Positions 32,311 through 44,266 of a DNA stretch of 64,000 nt are shown here, in pieces. Position 1 is the stretch's first letter; each line of letters opens with the position of its first letter. The notes beneath the pieces are model-generated. The model did no database searches. It saw only the letters and a program-made list of their open reading frames with translations, and was not told the DNA's origin. Origin of the DNA: Ectobius pallidus (taxonomy: Eukaryota > Arthropoda > Insecta > Blattodea > Ectobiidae). The DNA lies in contig CAXKWD010000005.1 of assembly GCA_964059195.1 (NCBI GenBank), positions 94,625,882 through 94,689,881 of the forward strand, given 5' to 3'. The position numbers were made by a program, and so were the translations under genes.

Positions 32311-32934
32311 CTAGCATGTGCCCGCGGCTTCGCCCGCGATAAAAAAGAGCATAAAGTTAGAGCATAATAGGTAAATCATTATATTTATTAACACCTAAAT
32401 CACGTGGACTACATGTCACGATTAGATAGCGTCGCCTGGTAAAAGCGATCTCAGATTCGAGTTCCTTGGCCCAGAAAATCCCTGTATAGTGAGTTTCGTC
32501 CAAATCGAACGATGTTTAACCATATTTAGGTCTATGTTGATTATCCCTCTTCCGTGTAGGTTGAAAAATTTCATATGTCTACGGGCCTTGACATTCTAAA
32601 CAATGAATCGACCAGCGTGGGCTTACAACATTCTAACGATCGCGATGCTTTTATTACCACGGTATGACAAAAATAGCCAAAGCCAACTGCAATTGATTTG
32701 ACATTGAAATGTATTACTGAAATCTGATGCTTCGACACCGCTAAAATCACGTTTTCTGCCAGTTTTTCACTCACAACTCGCGAACGAAAGCTAAAATTAA
32801 AAATCCGGCTTCGATGCGCATTCGCCCACCTTTCAGCCCATCTATGTTTAAAATTTCAGATCTCTGCGTTCAGTAGATTTCGCTGGGCATCGTGGACAGA
32901 CAGACAAACACGTCCTTTTATTATTTTAAGATAG
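32311..32934 (+). mobile_element. Repeat with CCCGCGGCTTCGCCCGCG head, copy 1
   Basis: Begins near GTGCCCGCGGCTTCGCCCG and ends in GACAGACAGACAAACACGTC then TTTTATTATTTTAAG. It is about 80-85% like the next copy by eye. Non-coding. A tail-only copy is at 37950-37994. Confidence 0.75.
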
Positions 32935-33169
32935 CAGGTGCCCGCGGCTTCGCCCGCGATAGTTATTTCAAAAATTAAAAATTAAGAGCATAATAGTTAA
33001 ATCATTATATTAACACCTAAATCATGTGGACCACATATCACGATTAGATAGCGTCACCTGGTAAAAGCGACCTCAGATTCGAGTTCCTTGGCCCAGAAAA
33101 CCCCTGTATAGTGAGTTTCGTCCAAATCGAACAACGTTTGACCATATTTAGGCTAATATTGATTACCCC

Positions 33170-33217
<48 letters not shown>

Positions 33218-33618
33218 CCTCTTCGGTGTAGGTTGAAAATTTCATATTATGTTTGCGTGCCTTGACATTAAAAACAAATGAATTGACCAGCGTGAGCTAC
33301 TACATTCAAGAGCTCGCGATGCTTTTATGTCGAAGGAATGACAAAAATAGTCAAAGCCTAGTGTAATTGATTTGTATTACTGAAAACTCATGCTTCGAAA
33401 ACGCAATAAATGCACTTTTTTTCTCATTTTTCACTCATAACTCACGAACGAAAGCGAAAATTAAAATTCCGGCTTCGAGGTTCATTTTCCGACCCTTCAG
33501 TCCGCCTATGTAAAAATTTCAGATCTCTGCGTTGAGTAGATTTTGCTGGGCATCGCGGACAGACAGACGGAGGACAGACAGACGGAGGACAGACACTTCC
33601 TTTTATTAATATAGATAA
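32935..33618 (+). mobile_element. Repeat with CCCGCGGCTTCGCCCGCG head, copy 2
   Basis: Head-to-tail with copy 1 and in the same orientation. Contains an (AAT)n microsatellite at about 33170-33216 and a GACGGAGGACAGACA duplication in its tail. This head sequence is familiar from dispersed arthropod repeats, whose class I cannot fix from the sequence. Confidence 0.75.
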
Positions 33619-34059
33619 TGGTGAATTTTTTCCGATCTCTTTGAGCTTTTTAGCAAGAGACTTAGACAGATGCCACACATCACACTACAGCAACGGCGCG
33701 CGGGCTGTGAACAGCTAGTGCTCTCTGACGTCACTCCGCTGGAAGGTCACATCAGTTTTTCTTCGATTTCGCGAGAACGAAGCATCGTAGAAACATGGGG
33801 TTTTCACTGCTGTATTTTACTAAACAAACTCTTTATTCTGAGAGTCACTTGATTTTAAGTTAACAGGGCCTTTAACCATTCCAGTAGCTTGATAATATCC
33901 TATATTTATATTCTTTTAGTATTATTTAGTATTATGTCCCAAAAATTAAATACATAAGCTCTTGGCTCTCGGCCATATCATCTACTGAAATTGTTCATTT
34001 TGGATTCCTGGAGCACAACATCTAGCTTGTAAAATCTACCAGGAGCACACATGTGTTTG

Positions 34060-34612
34060 TGGTGCCACTGCTGATTCTTACGGTTACCATGCATTGAGCT
34101 ATTCCAAGAACTCTGGCAGATTCTTCAGATATTCTTCCTTGAATGACATAATTAACAGAGCTTTGACTTCTGCAGGTGTTCCTGCTATCTTAGAATCCGT
34201 ACGAATCAGCCACTCTGACGGTAAATGCACAGATGGTTTGACATTAATTCCATGGAGATAAGGAAAATCTTTGATGTGGGACGTGGGACCATCTCATTTA
34301 TCCTCCACCTGTAAACTTGCTGGGACTGCTGCTGAATTCGCTATCCAGCTAAAGAGATCAAAATATTGAGCAATAATCAACAATTATGTCACTGTCATCT
34401 TTGCGGTGGAAACCTTTGGTCCCTGGTGCTCTAAAGCCGAAGTCTTAGTTAATGAATTGGGCAAACATCTACTGTCCATCACTAATGATCCTTGTGCCAC
34501 TGAATACCTGAGGCAGCGGATAAGCATAGCGATCCAAAGTGGAAATGCTGCAAGCATAATGGGTACATTTCCCTCTTCTTCTTCATTAGAAGAAATATTT
34601 TATTTCTGACTT
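34060..34612 (+). pseudogene. Fragment of a non-LTR element C-terminal region
   Basis: Reads CVCGATADSYGYHALSYSKN, NDIINRALTSAGVPAILE, DGKCTDGLTLIPWR, a stop, then VETFGPWCSKAEVLVNELGK and RQRISIAIQSGNAASIMGT. The order Cys-x-CG, HALSYxxSxGR, IIxRALxSAGVP, DGKxxDG-x-TLIPW resembles the region after the reverse transcriptase of certain non-LTR elements. Stops and shifts break it. Confidence 0.5.
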
Positions 34613-34896
34613 AGGTATAGTAAACTATTATAATGTAATAATGTACCTAGGTAATATCTCAAATGTATTTTTGTAGAAATAATAACACTTAAGAACTAAC
34701 CTAATCAAATAAAATCAGACCTTTCACAAATTAACTCTAAACTACAGTTGAGTCCTAAGGGCCGGTTCCCTTTCCTTTTTCCCCTCCAATCATTTTGACC
34801 TTGAAGCTATCTCATTTTTGGTACCTTCCTCAACTATAATAAGCTGTTAAAGTGTGAAGGGAAATGTTGCATCATTTGTTCTTTACTAGTGTTATA

Positions 34897-35628
34897 CGAG
34901 GGTTATCCAGAAAGTAAGGAACGTTTCCACCTGATGCCGCCAGGCGCGCGCCAATAGCGTATACAATGGGGTGCTCGTACTCGGCAACTCAGTCAGCGTC
35001 CAGCTGTGCCAACGGGAACATCTCTGCGCTGCCCCTTTTTTTATTATTCAAATTTGAAATGTGTGCTGCAATCCAAAATCCCGCCAGTTGTGAGGTGCGG
35101 TATGTGATTCGTTTTTTGTTGGCAAAAAACTTAAAACCAATAGAAATTCATCGGGAACTGTGTGAAGTGTACAGGAACAATGTAATGAGTGTGTCAGGAA
35201 GTGGTGTATTCAGTTTAAAAATGGGCGAACAAACGTTCATGATGAAGAGAAGAGTGAACGTCCGAGCATTGTGACTGACGATCTGGTCGCCCAAGTTGAC
35301 GAAAAGATTCGTGAAAACCACCGTTTCACAATAACTGAGCTTTCTCTGTGTTTCCCACAAGTTTCACGGACTTTATTTTTTGAAATTGTTTCACAGAAGC
35401 TTCACGACGATGAGGAGCTCCAGGTACGCGTCACTGAGTGGCGGCAGAATTCTATGACACAGGGATTTCAAAGCTTGTCCACCACTTGATAAGTGCCTGA
35501 ATTTGAATGGTGATTATGTTGAAAAGTAGTATTTTAGTCCCTCTTTCACATGTATATAATAAAATGTTTTTCTTGTACTTGTTTTTTTTTTAATTCCAAA
35601 ACGTTCCTTACTTTCTGGATAACCCTCG
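34897..35628 (+). mobile_element. mariner deletion derivative with TA duplication
   Basis: Inverted ends CGAGGGTTATCCAGAAAGTA (left) and its complement (right), flanked by TA. Inside are the N-terminal HTH part of a mariner transposase (YRNNVMSVSGSGVFSLKMGE, DEKIRENHRFTITELSL) and, directly joined, the C-terminal end (GFQSLSTT, NLNGDYVEK). The central part with the DDE catalytic triad is deleted. 732 bp. Confidence 0.88.
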
Positions 35629-35689
35629 TATTTATATACTGTGGTCCCTTAGAAATCACGACTGGGTTTGTGTCAATGCTCTGAGTGAA

Positions 35690-36540
35690 CCATGGAATAT
35701 GTCAGGCAGTGTAGGCCCTTCTTATGTGAGGTTAAATGATCCGAATTTCAAACAGAAACTTCAAAATAAGCTTGCCAAGATTTAAAGTGATGTAGAGGAT
35801 GGAGAATATATTCAAAGAAATCATTATACAAATTCATGTGCCATTCGATTGATGTGAGGACAACTTCAGATTCACTTAAGTATCTTAAAATATGTTGAGC
35901 TATCATTAAAATGGTTCTGAGAAATAAAAGTTATGGAAAACAAGCATTGAATCTAGTACCTAATGTGGACTTAAAAGGCTAAGTAAGTGCATGTAAATAG
36001 CACGCTTACTCATTTATGGTTGTAAATCCAAAAATAATGAAGATATAGACTAAATTCTGTCACTAACATACCCTCAAAACTTAAAACGACAGATGTCATC
36101 ATTGAGCACTTGTGTCACACTCAGACACTGCATCTGCACTTCAACTTGCTCTACGCTATATATGCTGCCATTACACCAACTTATGTGATGTTTATGAGAT
36201 TCTGGCTTAATAATACATAAACCAGCAGGTTCACAATGCTAGGCCTATACTGGTACCTAACTAGCACATTTTGACTTTATAAAGAAAAACAGTCATTGTC
36301 TCATATTGAGTGATGCATTGCAATATGTGTGTTAATTAACTAGATGAATAAATGTTTAAGAAAATCTTGTATCTGAAATGTAGTTTTTTATTTCATTATT
36401 TGTTACAATCTTTAAAATTCTAGTTTAGATTGACAGGACTTTATGATTACCAACATTCGAATTAGCAGGACATCATTATACAACACAAAAAGAAATAGAA
36501 ATTATTTTAAATTCTAAATTACCTATATAATGATAATTAC
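35690..36540. other. Intronic non-coding DNA
   Basis: CFAP96 intron 3 region, no gene or bounded repeat recognised. Confidence 0.5.
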
Positions 36541-36650
36541 CTTCATATTTTTCGAATGATCCATAATAATCCCCAGGGGAGGAATGTTGCTTTGTAGGTC
36601 CTGGTGTTATGAAAGTGCTTTTAGATAAATTCTTCTTTTTAGCATTTATT
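36541..36650 (-). CDS. CFAP96: CFAP96 homologue, exon 3
   Basis: Acceptor GATTATAG, donor GAAG|GTAATT. Completes Gln from exon 2 and encodes INAKKKNLSKSTFITPGPTK, then HSSPGDYYGSFEKYE. The G-x-YYG-(S/T) block matches the conserved middle of CFAP96/C4orf47. Confidence 0.9.
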
Positions 36651-37165
36651 CTATAATCAGAAACACATAATACTATAAAGAGAGGGAAGCGAGAAATAAG
36701 CCTTCATTTTATTTTTAAATCTTCGAGAAAGTGAGTGAAGCAAACAAAATTCTTCAGGACAGGAATGATGATTCCTTGTTATTTAATAAGTGAGAAACAA
36801 CTGAACCAATTGCCACTGAATTCCAGGCCCAGACTAACATCTAGGCTGAGTAAACTTTAGCCTAGGGCAGCATGTCTCTCCACCCCTGCTTCTATCCTAT
36901 ATTCATTTCAGAATTCATTCATTATTGTGCTAGGAATGTCTATGTTTCTGAATTACAAATTATGTTTCTTCAGTATAAGTGTTATAGTGAAAGTGGAAGT
37001 TTCAGTGAACGTGTACCATCGGATAGTACACCTTCACTGACCCCTTTAATGAAAGTGGATTACTGATCCAAAGATTTGCCAAACAGTAGGACACATTCAC
37101 TAGGGATAGTGCACCATCGCTAGTGATTTTACACCTTCACTATCTCGAGGTAGGGAATGTGAACC

Positions 37166-37330
37166 TACGAGGGCAAATCAGAAAGTCTTTGCCCCTATTT
37201 TTTATTAGCCAAAATACGGCTAAATACCCAGTTTGCAGCCGACCATCCAGCTGTAACCAGTTCTGAAGATGCCAGACATAGTTCGTGGTGAAACGACAGC
37301 AATAGCAACGGACAGACCACGGCCATACAG
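37166..37330 (+). mobile_element. Left end of a mariner-like element
   Basis: ACGAGGGCAAATCAGAAAGT has the form of a mariner terminus. No matching right end was found within 1.5 kb. Confidence 0.45.
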
Positions 37331-37949
37331 CCCAGAAATGGCTATCTCATTGAACACCGGCCGTGGAAGCCTTAGTAGTTATAATTTTAATTCATTTTAT
37401 TCATTATTAATATAATGGTATATTATTTTCAATCATTCAGCATTACATTGCTATATCAGATTGGCGATAACCACTGGAGATTTTTAATGGTATTAAAATT
37501 ATTGCTATAGAGCTGAGTCAATGTTTGACCCCTCACTCACTTAAAATTATACTTTGAAATTATCTGACATATGATCATATAAACATAATTAAAATACTAT
37601 ATCTTATGGCATTCGAGGTCTAAGCTGCCCTGAATTATGGGACATTTGTGCTCCTGAAACATGTGGATTATTAAGAAACTTTTTTGTTAAGATAGAAATA
37701 TGTTCATGAATATACTGTACACAGAGTTCACTATGTGATTGGTTGTTTCGGATAAACCAAGGAGAGTTCCTGATATTCTTATAATCTTGCTCTGAAATAC
37801 CTGAAGACGCTGGATTTGTGTTCTTGATGCACCACACCATATTGGTCATGCATATAGCAGCAAAGGCCAGAGTATGCTTTTGATAGAGTATAATCGATTC
37901 TGAGAGACGATTTCCTATTCATAATTAGGTATAACTTCATTAATCGGGC

Positions 37950-37994
37950 ATCACGTACAGACAGACAAACACTTCCTCTTATTATTATAGATTA
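37950..37994 (+). mobile_element. Tail-only copy of the CCCGCGG-headed repeat
   Basis: GGGCATCACGTACAGACAGA and TTATTATTATAGAT match the last 45 bp of the copies at 32.3-33.6 kb, a 5' truncation like that of retroposed elements. Confidence 0.6.
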
Positions 37995-38199
37995 ATATAA
38001 TGGTATACATGGCATTCTTTGTTTCTTAGATTGAATGTAAATGGACATATAGCACTAATATTATGAACCTTTCAACACATCTAAACCCAAACACAGTTTC
38101 TTTGTTGGACACTAATATAATTTTCTTTTGTACACATAAAAAGACCAGGGTCAGTCATGGTACACCTTCCCTAACTATCCACTTTCACTATAACATAAG

Positions 38200-39384
38200 C
38201 ATGTTGTTGGCCTATCTAACAGTGGGTGTAGACTATAATGTGATTGTTATAAAACTGATAACGTAATAGGAAAGTTATCTCCAAGCTTCTGATATTATCC
38301 CAAGGGCAATAATAAAAGAAATCTGATGATTATTTAAACAAGATGTTAGATGACAACCATCTTCGATGAATCTTTGACAACTTTCTTCATGTCAGCACAT
38401 TCTCCTGATTAACATAGGAACAAATTTAACCCTTAGAGCCAGTCTTACAGGCTAAGCACACAGCGCATATGTTGCATTCCTATGCTGGTAATTTGGTCCA
38501 GGCAGGGGTGCCCACAAGAGGGGTTAAGATGCAATATGCGTCATTGAAATTTCTTGGGGGAGGTGAAAATTGTTGTAAAATTAGCATTTCATATGTTAAA
38601 AATAAAAATGGTCAAGTTTTATAACTTCAAAAGATAAAAAAAAAAAAAAATAAAATAACTCTTTTAACTCTTTAGAAGAGAATAAAATATACTGTACAAT
38701 TAGTAGACCTGAAGTTAGTTATAGTTAGCAAAACGCATTTACTTGTGACCTATTAAAGTATTCAATTCTTCTTAAAACTTGTCTTAGAACATAGGCGTCG
38801 ACTTTGGGGGGAGGCAAGGGACCCCTTGTTCCAGGAATGCACTGAGCAAGGCAGTCCCTTAATTCAAACATCTCAGTCAAGTAATGAACAATTTTTAAAC
38901 TATTCACACAAGAACAAAGCTAAATCCTTAGTCCACAATAGGAAATATTTTTTATTCTACTAACTTAAATTTGAGATGGGCTAGGAGGGTGAAGGAATTC
39001 TCAGTCCACACCAACAAGTTGCTTCCCCCAATAAAACTTATTTTTTTAATAGATGGAAGGGCAATGCAAACGAGGTCATCTGGCCACAAATCCTCCTTAC
39101 AGTTTTCAACTGGTTTTGGTATAAAGTTTTTATTTGGTGTGCTTTCATACCTTTTTATTCAAACATCCAATATTTCTAACTGATTTTGATCAATATGAAA
39201 ATCTAAAAGCCTTTTGACACAGGTTGATAAAAAATTTAGCTTAATTATAAAATCACATATAGACCTAAATAAGCATGGTGTAAGTACAACAATGCATAGT
39301 CACGAAATTACTAAATTAATGAGTCACACAATATGTTTATGATGTAGCCTATACATCATTCAATGAGATCGAAAATTAAGGGTA
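38200..39384. other. Intronic non-coding DNA
   Basis: CFAP96 intron 2. A short ATAGGCGTCGACTTTGGGGG fragment near 38792 resembles a MITE end. Poly-A at 38637-38650. No gene seen. Confidence 0.5.
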
Positions 39385-39515
39385 ATCATAGGAGAGAGAT
39401 TCCATCTGATGCCACAAATCGAACTCTGGCTCGCTCAGTGGGGAGAATATCAGCACGGAAAGCCAAAGATCACAGGTTTGTATCCTGGTGTCAGAGGAAT
39501 TTCTCTCCTAAAATA
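39385..39515 (+). mobile_element. tRNA-like repeat, family B, copy 1
   Basis: Contains a tRNA-like stretch from TCTGGCTCGCTCAGTGGGGA to GGTTTGTATCCTGGTGTCAG. It starts AGGAGAGAGATTCC and ends GGAATTTCTCTCCT, which are inverted repeats. A second copy is at 44010-44133. Confidence 0.6.
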
Positions 39516-39600
39516 TTCTCATACTGAGACACAATGTGGTAAGTATGCACATCATTAATTATGCTGTTTCAACAACTGTTACTTTTTTTACATTACTTAC

Positions 39601-39757
39601 TGTTCACGCATCATCCTTCCAAAAACTTCAGAATAGGCTTCTTTTTCAAATATACGTTTGAATTCATCATCAAAATAGCCATCTTGCATACCACATTTTG
39701 ATTTAGGACCACCTGGAAAAAGCTGACGTCCTTTTGTTGGCTCCTTTCTTAATATAC
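39601..39757 (-). CDS. CFAP96: CFAP96 homologue, exon 2
   Basis: Acceptor TTTGCAG, donor CA|GTAAGT. Completes Ser from exon 1 and encodes ILRKEPTKGRQLFPGGPKSK, then DGYFDDEFKRIFEKEAYSEV. The KGRQ-LPGG-K and GYFD-x-F-x-RIFE-x-EAY blocks are the diagnostic N-terminal motifs of the CFAP96/C4orf47 family. Confidence 0.93.
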
Positions 39758-40869
39758 CTGCAAACGATTGCAAACTAATAATCCTTCCATGGTCACAAAC
39801 TTTTATCAAACATGTGTGATCTGGGTACTTTTAAAAAATGACCACAATAGAGCTGTCTGATATTTCAGAACAATTAATCAGCCCTGGTGCTGAAGTACAG
39901 TGCCAGTAAATTTGAAGGGGGGATAGTTGTTGGCAGAGATACTGAATCCAAAGTCTAAAGTTCTTGTAAAAGTTTTTAAATTGCTTATCTGACCATATTA
40001 CAATGCAAAACATTTAAAATACACTGGGGTGACAAATTTCATTCAATTATTTATCACTATATAGACATGAATTTTATTACAAATACATAATCTCATGGCC
40101 CACCATTACATTCTTCTGAAACATCTACAGGACAGATTCAAGTGTCGCACTGCTTCCTGATATTTCACCTTCCATTCTGCTCACAGGTTTTTATAACCTC
40201 ATTAGTCTCACTAGGGTTCGCAGACCCATGCTATTTTTTACCTCCATATTACTTGCAAATTAAGTTTTGTGTTTATTATTCAGTATTGTGACTTAACAGC
40301 AATAATACCCATCACTTACTCATTAGTTGCAAATTAGTGGGAGAATCTAATTCAAAATAAAATGATTTGTAGCCGTGGAGATCTGTCACTAGGCAGTCAG
40401 AGTATAGGGCCTTCGAGTGGAGGTTTCATTACTGAAGACTAATTCAGTGACACTATTTTTCCATAGAGGACAGAGGGACAGGTGTAAAGCCCATTGCCTC
40501 AATGACCAGCTATAGGAAACTAAGGTTCTACCTGGTTGTAAAAGGGCCTGGGAATAAGGTCCAGAGGCCCTAATCAAGGCTTGAAGTTCCTTAATATACC
40601 ACAAATCTACAGCACAGGACCCACAGTCTATAGTTCTCTCCAGAAGGAATTCATGCCCAGGAAATTATACCTAAAATTATATTACTGTCCCTACTGGTTG
40701 ATGGGGTTATATATTACGAGTCATCATAGCACTTACCCCTATCATTATCAACCAATAGAAACCAAACAAATAGGTTATAATTTTAACCTGTTCACTTCAA
40801 CTTCGCGGCATGGCAATGTAAGTTTGCCAGCTTGCTTACACAAAAATTCTAGAGTACCGGTATACTTAC

Positions 40870-40996
40870 TGCTAAATGGTGAAACATAGCCTTTTCCGTT
40901 CATATATTCCATCTCAGCAAAGAAGCCTATTCTCTCCAAATCTGGCCTCCCATACCGACGGCCAAGTTCTGTATCAAATTTAGCCACCTTTGCCAT
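40870..40996 (-). CDS. CFAP96: CFAP96 homologue, exon 1 (start)
   Basis: ATG at 40996, donor A|GTAAGTATA at 40869. Encodes MAKVAKFDTELGRRYGRPDL, then ERIGFFAEMEYMNGKGYVSP. The RIG-x-F-x-EMEY motif marks the N-terminus of CFAP96 (C4orf47), a cilia/flagella-associated protein found at centrosomes, basal bodies and axonemes. Six exons (127, 157, 110, 127, 220 and 228 nt) join without a frame error into 322 residues, close to the about 309 of the human protein. In an insect, sperm or sensory cilia are the likely place of action. The gene is AT-poor relative to its introns, which hold nearly all the transposons of the left two thirds of the window. Confidence 0.92.
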
Positions 40997-41479
40997 TTTT
41001 AAGAAAAGTTATTCTATAATGATAAATCACTACTGATCATTGTTACTCTTCTTGTGGATCTAGATGTCCAAATTGATTTCATATCCCTGTGGAAATCAGA
41101 ATATTAGTAAAAAATCTTATGTGACTCTGGTAATAAAATGATTGGCTATCAGAGCCATGGAATATTATTCTGAAGTACAGTAAAACTTCAACATGTTCCC
41201 AGTTAATGCACTTTCCTGCCTAATAGGATCTTTTTCTCCAGTCCCTTCAATTTTCCTAAAGAACCCCTCCCACAGATTAACCCTCTTAGGCATTAAAGCA
41301 TACAGTAAACTATCTAATGATACGATTCAAAGCTAAAACAAAAAAACTCGTTGTTACAGAAGACATATTACTCAAATACTTTGTTAAAGATGAGGTTACT
41401 GCAGAATTACATTCATCAAGATTAGCAAATGAAAATGAATCCACAAATACTCCAGACACTCATTAATAGCATTAGAGAT

Positions 41480-42632
41480 ATTCCAAGGAATTATTTGATG
41501 TTTATGTACCACAAGGTTCGGTACTAGGCCCATTAATGTTTATTATGTACATTAATGATATTAAACATTTGCAAAATACTTCTGTTGTGACATATGCGGA
41601 TGACACTACAGTTGTGTTTTGGGATAAATCCGTAGAAGGTCTAAAGACAACACAAAATGAAATCACAACTCTATTGCTTGAATACTTCCAGAATATAAAC
41701 TTACAATGTAACATGCAGAAAACTAAAATCATGCATTAACTTACAATAGTTTTGGAATAGCTGACAATAATAATAATAATATTGAGGAAGTGAAAACTCA
41801 TAAATTTCTGGGTGTCCTTGTTGATAATAGGCTTACGTGGGCACAACATATATGTAATATAATTAGTAAAACAGTTTATCTATTAAGATATTTTAGCAAC
41901 TATAAGAATGTTGACATTCTCCGAACTATTTACTATGGCTGTCTATATCCTCATCTAATATATGGCATTGTTATATGGGGGGCTGCTGCTAGAACTCACA
42001 TGAATTGGCTGCTTATCTATCAAAAGAAGAGTGTTAGAATCATGTTCAATTTAAATGCTAGGGAATCTTATAGGGAGACATTTATTAGTAAAAGAATCCT
42101 CACCATTTTCTCTCTATATGTGTATAGGGTAATTATGTATTTAATGGATAATTATGCACTCGAGAAAAACAATCAAATCCATGAGCATAATACTCGAACC
42201 AATATGAATTACCACAGGTGTAATGTAAATAAAAATGTGTCAATGAAGGATGTAAGGTTATTTAATAAATTGCCAGCTGAAATTAAATTAATTGCAGGTG
42301 TCTCAAAACGACAGTTTCAATCTAAATTAAAAGGGTTCTTAAACAAAATGTCTGTACAGTTTAGATGAATTGTAAAAATTGTAATTATTGTAATGTAACT
42401 TATAACTTTTAAAGATGTATCCTTGCTTAGATTAATCTCCTTAATTTTATTTTTATGTGACATGTCCATGTGTTATTAATCTTCTAATGTAATATTTGTA
42501 GTAATTTTATGTTTATGTTGCTTATTGTGTTTACAATAGATATAGGATAAGTAAGTTACTGTATTATGACGAAGCCAAGGATCTTGTATCCCTACGGTGA
42601 ATAAAGAATTGAATTGAATTGAATTGAATTGA
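41480..42632 (+). pseudogene. Jockey/CR1-like LINE, 5'-truncated
   Basis: Starts in the reverse transcriptase with YVPQGSVLGP-like sequence (frame broken at 41530), followed by FIMYINDIKH, TYADDTTVVF with the YADD catalytic box, KTHKFLGVLVDNRLTWAQHI, YGIVIWGAA and a C-terminal region ending QFQSKLKGFLNKM. A stop near 41740 separates the halves. The 3' end is the short tandem (GAATT)n at 42605-42632, as in several non-LTR clades. Confidence 0.85.
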
Positions 42633-42862
42633 TAGTTTCTCCCCTTGTTTCGTAATCACAATTAAGCATTAACTTCATATATTTCTGTACACAATGTTAT
42701 CATATGGCAAATTTTATGGCTTCTATGCTAGTAACATAATTTGTATTAGTACTTATTATGTAAGGCTAAGCTAGTGTTTTTCTGGTAAAGTTACCAGTTT
42801 ACCAGCTCAAGCTGAAAATGTTAACAAACTCTGAGGCAATAAACTTACATTACTTCCAGATA

Positions 42863-42921
42863 GATATATAAGCATTCATGAACCACAGATCATTGTCTCT
42901 GTTGGACATTACATGTTAGTA
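42863..42921 (+). repeat. Left copy of an inverted repeat flanking an RTE fragment
   Basis: About 58 bp ending CTCTGTTGGACATTACATG, complementary (with a 3-bp gap) to 43832-43890. Confidence 0.75.
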
Positions 42922-43850
42922 TTAGTATTAGTATTAGCCCGTAACATCCCTATCGGGCAAGGGCCTCTTTCTATGAAAGGTAGCTGGGTTCTTGCAGACC
43001 CGGGTAGCTAGTCCGGGAGAGATCAGTCTTTGATAGTGTCCAAGTTAAGTTTTATAAGGTGTCTCCAGGTTTGACGATCCTTGGCTTGCGTCGTCCATCG
43101 GTTACCAAAGGTGTGCCTGATGTCGTCTGACCAGCGTGTTTTCTGTCTTCCTATGTGCCTTTGACCTGTCCTAGGGTCCCATGAAGTTATTCTGTATGTC
43201 CATCTGGTGGGTTGTAGTCGCATGGTGTGCCCTGCCCATCTCCATTTTAGGCGGCTTGCTGTGGTTGCTGCGTCCCTCATACCTGTCCTCCTGCGTATTA
43301 CATGTTTGGGTATCCTATCTTTTAGTGTGATCCCTAAAATTTTCCTCTCCATTTTCCTGTGACAGATTTCTATGGCTTGTCTGTGCTTCTTCGTTAAGCT
43401 CCATGTTTGTGCTCCATATATTAAAACCGGGAGTATGCATATGTTCATGACTTCGGCCTTTAGGTGAACCTTGTATGAATGATCTAGGAGGATGAATTTA
43501 AGGGACCAGAATTTTGCCCATGCTGCTGTGATGCGACGTGCTATTTCTTTGTCTGAGTTATTCTGGAATGAGAAAATCTGCCCCAAGTAGGTGGTTTCTT
43601 GGACATACTCAAGCGGTTCCTTAGTAGCTAGTGTGATGGCAACTTCGTTTCTGTTCGTCATTAGTTTGGTTTTTGCTGAATTCATGGTTAGACCTGCTGC
43701 TGCACTTAGGTTTTCCAGAGCGTTAATGTGTGATTGTAGTTCGATTGGTGTGGGGGCAAAAAGCACGATGTCGTCTGCAAATCTTAAGTGGGATAGCTTT
43801 GTCCCATCTATGTTGACCCCGTATGTAATTACATATAATGTCCAACAGAG
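42913..43850 (-). pseudogene. RTE-type LINE, 3' half
   Basis: Minus strand: YGVNIDGTKLSHLRFADDIV with the FADD box of a reverse transcriptase, then an uninterrupted 247-codon ORF with AGLTMNSAKTKLMTNRNEV, YLGQIFSFQNN, ILPVLIYGAQTWSLTKKHRQ, RKMERKILGI and LKWRWAGHTMRLQ. This order is that of RTE/BovB-like endonuclease-reverse transcriptases. The element ends in TAATAC repeats at 42917-42938 (seen as ATTAGT on the plus strand), a typical RTE tail. The N-terminal endonuclease is absent. The long open frame suggests a fairly young insertion. Confidence 0.88.
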
Positions 43851-43890
43851 ACAATGATCTGTGGTTCATGCTTATATATCTATCTTGAAT
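43832..43890 (+). repeat. Right copy of the inverted repeat flanking the RTE fragment
   Basis: Reverse complement of 42863-42921; see that entry. Confidence 0.75.
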
Positions 43891-44009
43891 GTTAACTGTA
43901 CCGTACAATAACAGTGGGAGCCCAGTCACAAAAATCACTACTTAGTATGCCTCACAGTACTGCGTATGATATAACTAGTCTGTCTGTGAGGTAGACTATT
44001 AGGGCAATC

Positions 44010-44133
44010 AGTCATAGGAGAGAGGTTCCATCTGGCACTGTGAATTGGACTCCAGCTTAGCTCAGTTGGTAGAGCATTGGCACGAATGGCCAAAGGTCCT
44101 GGTTTCAAGTCCCAGTGTCAGAGGAATTTTTAC
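44010..44133 (+). mobile_element. tRNA-like repeat, family B, copy 2
   Basis: Clearer tRNA likeness than copy 1: TTAGCTCAGTTGGTAGAGCA (A box) and GGTTTCAAGTCCCAGTGTCA (B box). Not a functional tRNA gene, because the acceptor stem does not pair. Confidence 0.65.
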
Positions 44134-44210
44134 ATTACTTACTTACTCAATGGCAATAGAGAACTCCTAAGCAAGCTAAAGTTATGGTAGGCCTAGCCCC
44201 TCCAGGGATG

Positions 44211-44211
<1 letters not shown>

Positions 44212-44262
<51 letters not shown>

Positions 44263-44266
44263 GTTG
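44212..44266. repeat. (TTA)n microsatellite
   Basis: Uninterrupted TTA units. Confidence 0.95.

Larger units (their letters stand above)
30223..33871. mobile_element. Kolobok-like element with TTAA duplication
   Basis: TTAA at 30219-30222 and 33872-33875. Inverted termini AGGCCCTGTTAACTTAAA and its complement TTTAAGTTAACAGGGCCT. It contains, facing each other, a P2X7-like zinc-domain fragment (+) and the C-terminal part of a transposase (-), both broken. A hAT MITE and two copies of a CCCGCGGCTTCGCCCGCG repeat are inserted in it. Confidence 0.75.
36984..38191. mobile_element. Possible TIR element, composite
   Basis: TATAGTGAAAGTGGA on the left has its complement TCCACTTTCACTATA on the right, and GTACC/GGTAC blocks follow inside each end. 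Several ACCTTCACT/ACCATCGCT repeats lie within. It contains a mariner end and a repeat tail. Ownership of the interior is unclear. Confidence 0.4.

Noticed and set aside
44010..44133. A functional tRNA gene
   Set aside because: A and B boxes are present, but the acceptor stem does not pair and a second diverged copy shows it to be a repeat.
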